Origin: Siccirubricoccus soli
Lineage (GTDB): Bacteria > Pseudomonadota > Alphaproteobacteria > Acetobacterales > Acetobacteraceae
Assembly (NCBI RefSeq): GCF_024178315.1
Contig: NZ_JAMZIK010000043.1
Location: 1-64,000, forward strand
DNA length: 64,000 nt
Direction of reading: 5' to 3'
In this document: piece after piece, positions 59,400 through 64,000 of the stretch
Numbering within the stretch: position 1 is the first letter of the stretch
Layout of the letters: the number at the start of each line of letters is the position of its first letter
Notes under the pieces: generated by a model
The model's input: only the letters and a program-made list of their open reading frames with translations
Database searches by the model: none
Told to the model about the DNA's origin: nothing
Program-made: the position numbers and the translations under genes

Positions 59400-61168
59400 T
59401 CGGAAACCGGCTCCAGGACGGGTGCGCGCATCGTGAAAGCGCCTGCCAGATAGAGCGCGCGCGCCGCCATGCGGCTGAGCTTGCCCGAGGAGGTGTGCGG
59501 CAGGCTGCCGGGCGGTGCCAGGACAATGCAAGCCTCCAGCCCATGCCGCGCGCGGAGCGTGCCCGCAGCAGCGGCCACGAGCTTTGTGCGCGTGTCGCTG
59601 TCGGGCGCGCCGCGGGCTTCAATCAACATGACGACTTGCTCCACCCCGTCCTCCTCAACGGCGAAGGCAGCGGTATCGCCGGTGCGGACCGAGGTCACGG
59701 CCTGCTCGACCGACCATTCCAGGTCCTGCGGCCAGATATTGCGGCCATTTACGATGATCAGGTCCTTGGCCCGTCCGGTAATGACGAGTTGGCCGTTCAG
59801 GAGGTAGCCAAGGTCGCCCGTGTCGAGCCAGCCATCTGGCAAGAGGGCGGCTGCGCTCTCCTCCGGCTGCTGCTCATAGTCTCGCATCAGGCCCGGTCCG
59901 CGGACCAGGATCCGTCCGACCTCGCGTTCCGGCAGTGGCCGCCCGGGGCGTGGGAATCCGGCGGCATGCCGTATCTCTACCTCGGTTCCTGGAACCGGCA
60001 GCCCACACAGGACGAAGGCGCGTGTGCGTCGGCTTCCGCTCGTGGCCGGCTGCGCGATATCCTCGCGCTCAAGCTGGTCGAGATCCACGATATCGGTGGC
60101 GACGCCGGTGCCGAGCGGTGCGAAGCTGATTGCCAGTGTCGCCTCCGCCATACCGTAGCTGGGAACGAAGGCTTCCGCACGGAAGCCATCGGCGGCGAAG
60201 GTCTCGGCGAAATGGTCGAGCACATGGCTGCGGATCATGTCGCCTCCGATACCGGCGACGCGCCACGCCGAGAGGTCCAGCGGTGGCCCCTTCGCCATGC
60301 CGAGCCGCGCGCGGCGGGTGCAGAGTTCATAGCCGAAGCTCGGACTATAGGAGAGCGTGCCGCGATTAGCGGACAGCAGGCGCAGCCAGACATGTGGCCG
60401 GCGCGCGAATTCATGAGAAGAAAGGAAGTCGACCGTCACCTGACCGGCAAGCGGCGCCAACAGAAAGCCGACCAGGCCCATGTCATGGTAGAGCGGCAGC
60501 CAGGACACCGCGCGGTCTTCCGGCACCACACGCAGGCCGTGCCGCAGAATCGCACTGATATTGGCCATCAGCGCCCGCTGGGTGACCGCGATGCCCACGG
60601 GGAAGCGGGTGCTGCCGGAAGAGAATTGCAGATAGGCGATCTCGTCTTCCTGCGTGGGGATCGGCAGCGGCCCGCCATCCGGACCGTCCGGCAGCGCGGC
60701 GACGCTGCCGAAGGCCTTCAGCCCGGCCTCCCGCGCAAAGGGCGCCAGCCAGTTCCGCATGGCGTCCGGCACGAACAGGGCCGATGCATGGGCCGCGAGG
60801 GCCAGGCGGCGGATATGCTCGACATAGATCTCGCGACCACCGAATGCCGCGGGCAACGGCACCAGTGCTGGGACCAGACCTGCGTACTGGCAGCCAAAGA
60901 ACGCCGTAACCACATCAGGATGGGTTTCGGCGACGATAGCCACCCGATCGCCGCGCCGAAGCCCGGCATGCGTCAGGCGGCGCGCCAGAGCGAGGGCGTC
61001 CCGGCGCAGCCGTCGATAGGACAGAACTTGCGTCACCACGCCCCGTCCATCGTGGAAATTGAACCCGGTGACGCCCTCGGCGGCGTAATCCAGGGCCTTC
61101 GACAAGGTGTCGAAGTCGCCGAGGCGCTGGGGGCAGGAGTTCAGGGTCGGAAGCAGCGGGAAGTCCAT
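59396..61168 (-). CDS. aasR: Fatty acyl-AMP ligase / acyl-ACP synthetase
   Basis: 590 residues, FAAL type. YLQFSSGSTRFPVGIAVTQR near residue 175 is the P-loop, SYGMAEATLAISFAPLG near residue 320 the A5 region, LDTGDLGYLLNGQLVITGRAKDLIIVNGRNIWPQDLE near residue 450 the A7-A8 hinge, with SGKLSR near residue 575. FAALs load fatty acids onto carrier proteins; in Caulobacter an acyl-ACP synthetase of this kind charges the ACP used by SPT. Directly follows the nucleotidyltransferase gene. Confidence 0.87.
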   Translation of the reverse strand: MDFPLLPTLNSCPQRLGDFDTLSKALDYAAEGVTGFNFHDGRGVVTQVLSYRRLRRDALALARRLTHAGLRRGDRVAIVAETHPDVVTAFFGCQYAGLVPALVPLPAAFGGREIYVEHIRRLALAAHASALFVPDAMRNWLAPFAREAGLKAFGSVAALPDGPDGGPLPIPTQEDEIAYLQFSSGSTRFPVGIAVTQRALMANISAILRHGLRVVPEDRAVSWLPLYHDMGLVGFLLAPLAGQVTVDFLSSHEFARRPHVWLRLLSANRGTLSYSPSFGYELCTRRARLGMAKGPPLDLSAWRVAGIGGDMIRSHVLDHFAETFAADGFRAEAFVPSYGMAEATLAISFAPLGTGVATDIVDLDQLEREDIAQPATSGSRRTRAFVLCGLPVPGTEVEIRHAAGFPRPGRPLPEREVGRILVRGPGLMRDYEQQPEESAAALLPDGWLDTGDLGYLLNGQLVITGRAKDLIIVNGRNIWPQDLEWSVEQAVTSVRTGDTAAFAVEEDGVEQVVMLIEARGAPDSDTRTKLVAAAAGTLRARHGLEACIVLAPPGSLPHTSSGKLSRMAARALYLAGAFTMRAPVLEPVSE

Positions 61169-61933
61169 TCAGTTCCCCCCCGCGACGGTGGCAATAGCAG
61201 GGTTACCCCAGGCACGCACAAGCCGTTCGGCGGCAGCAAGGTCGTCCGGATAGTCGATCTCGCCCCAGGCATGGCCCTCGATCGATCTCGCCTGCACGAC
61301 GCCGGTCTGTGCCAGGGTGTGGATGACCGACAAATACCACCGGCCGAGCCCGTCCGGTTGCCGCAGTGCCGCTTCGAGCCCGGCCGCGAACATTTCCCCT
61401 CCATCGCGGCGAAACATCAGCATGCCGATTGATTCGCCATGAGTGCTGCCGACCGGCAGCGTCTTACCGATGGCCGTCAGCCGCGTTCCATCCAGCGAAA
61501 CCTTCATATCGTCGGCGTCGTAGGTGGGCTTCCGGTCGATCGTGACTGTAATTGGACAATCCGGTGTCGAAAGCAAATGGCGCAGCACTGCCGTCTCGAA
61601 CAACGTATCACCATTCAGCAGAATGGTTTCGGCGGCCTGGAGCAGGTCTCGAACGAGGAAGCAGCTGCCGATATTCTCAGCCACACTGAAGAAAGGGTTG
61701 AATACCGTGCGGACTGTGGCACGGGCCGGAGCGATGGCGTGAACCAATTGCTCTACAGCCTCAGCTTCAAATCCCGTTACGAGCGTGATATCCTCAATAC
61801 CAGCGGTGGCCAATCCACGAATCTGCCATTCAAGGATGGAGCGCCCGGCGACTGGAAGGAGGCATTTCGGAACCCGTTCTGTCAGCGGCAGCAAGCGTCG
61901 GCCTTGGCCAGCACATAAGATAATCGCCTTCAC
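61169..61933 (-). CDS. Choline-phosphate cytidylyltransferase-like NTP transferase
   Basis: 254 residues. AIILCAGQGRRLLPLTERVPKCLLPVAGRSILEWQI is the LicC/GlmU-type pyrophosphorylase start with the RLxP and KCLLPV loops. FNPFFSVAENIGSCFLVRD and ILLNGDTLFE match phosphocholine cytidylyltransferases (the N-G-D metal site). WGEIDYPDDLAAAE closes the site. It should make a CDP- or other NDP-activated head group. Its start is followed upstream by AT-rich DNA (61934-61999), the likely promoter of the ligase and cerR operon. Confidence 0.85.
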   Translation of the reverse strand: MKAIILCAGQGRRLLPLTERVPKCLLPVAGRSILEWQIRGLATAGIEDITLVTGFEAEAVEQLVHAIAPARATVRTVFNPFFSVAENIGSCFLVRDLLQAAETILLNGDTLFETAVLRHLLSTPDCPITVTIDRKPTYDADDMKVSLDGTRLTAIGKTLPVGSTHGESIGMLMFRRDGGEMFAAGLEAALRQPDGLGRWYLSVIHTLAQTGVVQARSIEGHAWGEIDYPDDLAAAERLVRAWGNPAIATVAGGN

Positions 61934-61999
61934 ACCTCTGCTCCCCCGCCTGATTGACTGGTGATTGAAATTGCCTTGTTTAAAACTTGCCGTAAGGAA

Positions 62000-62674
62000 T
62001 TACTGACCTTTGGCGTCGTCCCGCAGCTCCAGGACCAGACCGACAGAATCGATCATCGTACCGCGAAGAAAAACGGCGACGGCCTGACGGACGCGGCGGG
62101 AAATCTCGGCCTCGTCCGGTGGGCCACGCAGGCCGAGCAGCATCTTGATGTGGATCGCGCCTATAGCCATCGAATAAAGCATGCTGGCGGCGTCCTCCGG
62201 GTCGGAGACCCGCAGCCGCCCCTTCCCCATCTCAGCCGCAATGCGGCGTTCGAGCGAACCTGCGCCACGGCCTGGCCCGGCGCGATGGAAGGCATCCGCG
62301 AGTTCCGGCGAACGGTTCACTTCAGCGACGACAAGCTGGAGGATCCCGCTCTGACTTGATGCGAGAAGATGCCGCGCGGCCACTTCCAGCATGGCGGTCA
62401 GCGCCCTGGCGATGTCGGGTTCCTCCTCCAGCTCGGTGTCGATGCGGAGCGGCGCGAGATAATCCTCGATCACCGCCTCGAACAGCGCCGCCTTGGAGGG
62501 GAAGTGCTGATACAGCGTCCGCTTCGACATCCCAGCGGTGCGCGCGACATCATCCATGTTGGCCGCGGCATAGCCCATCCGGAGGAAGACGGCTTCGGCT
62601 GCCTGCCGTAGAGCCCGGCAACGATCGGCCTCGGAGAGGCGCCCCCGCGCCGGGATCTTCCCATTCGTGGTCAC
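62000..62674 (-). CDS. TetR family transcriptional regulator
   Basis: 224 residues. N-terminal helix-turn-helix: [51 protein letters not shown], typical of TetR proteins. The C-terminal ligand domain ends with [14 protein letters not shown]. Starts by an ATGA overlap at the end of the outer-membrane-factor gene, so it probably controls that efflux system. Confidence 0.88.
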   Translation of the reverse strand: MTTNGKIPARGRLSEADRCRALRQAAEAVFLRMGYAAANMDDVARTAGMSKRTLYQHFPSKAALFEAVIEDYLAPLRIDTELEEEPDIARALTAMLEVAARHLLASSQSGILQLVVAEVNRSPELADAFHRAGPGRGAGSLERRIAAEMGKGRLRVSDPEDAASMLYSMAIGAIHIKMLLGLRGPPDEAEISRRVRQAVAVFLRGTMIDSVGLVLELRDDAKGQ

Positions 62675-64000
62675 TGGACGTCCCCCGCTGCCACCTTGCT
62701 CTGCTCACGCCAGCCGCCGCCGAGCGCCTTGTAGAGGGAGACCAGGTCCTGCAGCCGCTGCAACCGCAGCCCGATCAGCTCCTGCTGTCCGGCGAAGAGC
62801 TGACGCTGGGAATCGAGAGGCGCCTGATAGGTGTCAAGGCCGCTGCGGAAACGCCGCAGGGCCAACCGGTACGCACCCTCATAAGCTGCGACCAGCGCCT
62901 GCTGCGCGGCGATCTGGTGGTCATAGGTACTGCGCGCGGCGAGTGCGTCGGCGACTTCGCGAAAGGCAGTTTGGATCGTCCGTTCATAGATGGCGACCTG
63001 GATGTCACTTTGCACCTGGGCAAGGTTCAGGCTGCCCTGCAGTGCCCCGGCCGAGAAGATCGGGATATTGAGTTGGGGCGCGAAGCTCCAGGACCCGCTG
63101 CCGGCGCCGAAAAGCTGCGAGAGCCCGGCGCTGGCGGACCCGGCGCCGGCCGTCAAGGTGAGCCGAGGGAAGAAGGCCGCACGCGCCGCGCCGATATCGG
63201 CATTGGCTGCGATCAGGTTCTGTTCCGCCGCCAGCACGTCGGGCCGCCGGACCAGCCTCTCTGAGCTGAGGCCCACGGGGAGTTCGGCCATCGGCGACGC
63301 ATCAACGGACAGCCCAGCCGGCAGCAGCTCAGCCGGCACGGCCCGGCCGAGGAGCAGTGCGAGGGCGTTCTCGTCCTGCGCCTGACGGCGGGTATAGAGG
63401 GCGAGGCTGGTCCGCGCCGTCTCGACCGAGGTCTGCGCCTGGCGCAGCGCCAGCGCGGTTGCGGTGCCGCCGTCGAAGCCCGCGCGCGTCAGGCGCCGTG
63501 CCTCCTCCTGGTTGGTCAGCATCCGCCGGGTGAGGTCTGGCAGTTCCTGGTCGGCGGCCAGGGCCAACCAGGCATTGGCGGTCTGCGCGACCAGGCTGAT
63601 CTGCGCGCTGCGCCGTGCCTCCTCATAGCCGAGATAGTGGGCGAAGGCCGCGGAACTGAGGCTGCGGGCACGCCCGAACAGGTCGATCTCACAGGCACTG
63701 AAGCCGATGCCGGCACCGTAAGTACGCCGGGTGATGCCCGCGGCGCTGTCGATCGGCACATTGGCCGTGGCAAGGGCAGCCGGGGTTCGGCCGGCCTCGA
63801 AGCTGCCCGTCGCGCCGAGTTGCGGGAAGAGATCGGCACGCTGCACGCGGTACTGATCCGCGCGGAGCAGGCGCGGCTCTGCTACACCCTCCGCATTCAC
63901 CACGACGGTGGTCGCCTCGCCGCGCGGGGTCCGCATCACGGCCTGCTGCGGCACGAGGAGAGCGCGGTCCGTGACCCCCTCCTCGACCCGCGCGCGGACG
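62671..64000 (-). CDS. Chimeric efflux protein: adaptor C-terminus fused to an outer-membrane factor (runs off right edge)
   Basis: From the window edge the frame is open. It first encodes [21 protein letters not shown] then [22 protein letters not shown], the end of an RND adaptor. It then continues with [20 protein letters not shown], the start of helix-rich OprM/NodT outer-membrane factor sequence, through [27 protein letters not shown] and [21 protein letters not shown] to the stop. The outer-membrane-factor signal peptide, lipobox and first ~90 residues are missing, as is the RND pump that normally lies between the two genes. Best explained by an in-frame deletion. Confidence 0.78.
   Translation of the reverse strand, partial: VRARVEEGVTDRALLVPQQAVMRTPRGEATTVVVNAEGVAEPRLLRADQYRVQRADLFPQLGATGSFEAGRTPAALATANVPIDSAAGITRRTYGAGIGFSACEIDLFGRARSLSSAAFAHYLGYEEARRSAQISLVAQTANAWLALAADQELPDLTRRMLTNQEEARRLTRAGFDGGTATALALRQAQTSVETARTSLALYTRRQAQDENALALLLGRAVPAELLPAGLSVDASPMAELPVGLSSERLVRRPDVLAAEQNLIAANADIGAARAAFFPRLTLTAGAGSASAGLSQLFGAGSGSWSFAPQLNIPIFSAGALQGSLNLAQVQSDIQVAIYERTIQTAFREVADALAARSTYDHQIAAQQALVAAYEGAYRLALRRFRSGLDTYQAPLDSQRQLFAGQQELIGLRLQRLQDLVSLYKALGGGWREQSKVAAGDVQ

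Noticed and set aside
59387-61432. 681-codon plus-strand frame across the acyl-AMP ligase region
   Set aside because: Antisense to a ligase with all adenylation motifs; the composition is typical of shadow frames.

Overview
The window is high-GC bacterial chromosome. FliX and a sigma-54 flagellar promoter, a DksA without its zinc cysteines, a phasin, the purC-purS-purQ-purL-bolA-grxD order and a bacterial sphingolipid locus all point to an alphaproteobacterium. An Acetobacteraceae (Roseomonas-like) host is my best guess from gene content and style, not from any comparison. Coding density is high, genes are often joined by 4-base ATGA/GTGA overlaps, and insertion-sequence debris marks two junctions.

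Left part (1-28 kb) is core-like. It holds the tail of an IS5-type transposase, a methyltransferase, a lipoprotein, two tandem TerC membrane proteins, purB, an NRDE protein and a purine operon (purC, purS, two small membrane proteins, purQ, purL, bolA, grxD). Next come dksA, a flagellar group (fliX divergent from flgI-flgJ-flgN, with a consensus-quality sigma-54 promoter between them), a phasin, an alpha/beta hydrolase, tRNA-Gln(CTG), an exopolyphosphatase, rlmE, a GT4 glycosyltransferase with a glycogen-debranching-type enzyme, and an RND efflux pair. Two 67-bp double-hairpin elements and a three-copy degenerate intergenic repeat sit between genes here.

Middle part (28-42.9 kb) looks like an inserted or rearranged accessory block. 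It opens at a 3' tRNA-Lys fragment, passes through broken IS5 and IS481 transposases and two long palindromes, and carries a divergent acyl-CoA catabolic cluster: MarR, a Bug receptor, a class III CoA-transferase and an acyl-CoA dehydrogenase on the minus strand; an acyl-CoA dehydrogenase, thiolase-like protein, DUF35 partner, MaoC hydratase, CitE-like lyase, second hydratase, acyl-CoA ligase and a second Bug receptor on the plus strand. It closes in a graveyard of IS5, IS3 and IS6 pieces that have cut an NADH dehydrogenase gene.

Right part (42.9-62 kb) is the most interesting. Serine palmitoyltransferase, a dedicated acyl carrier protein, a CerR-like dehydrogenase and a fatty acyl-AMP ligase are the core of bacterial ceramide synthesis. 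Around them lie a GNAT-fold acyltransferase (ceramide synthase candidate), a DAG-kinase-family lipid kinase (ceramide kinase candidate), a CDP-alcohol phosphatidyltransferase, nucleotidyltransferases, a polyglycerophosphate-transferase-like protein, a GT4 enzyme, a flippase and an lptF-lptG pair. Together they read as a complete make-decorate-export locus for an anionic sphingolipid, with LptFG as a possible dedicated extractor. The window ends in a TetR gene and a chimeric efflux gene in which the end of a membrane-fusion protein runs in frame into an outer-membrane factor lacking its N-terminus.
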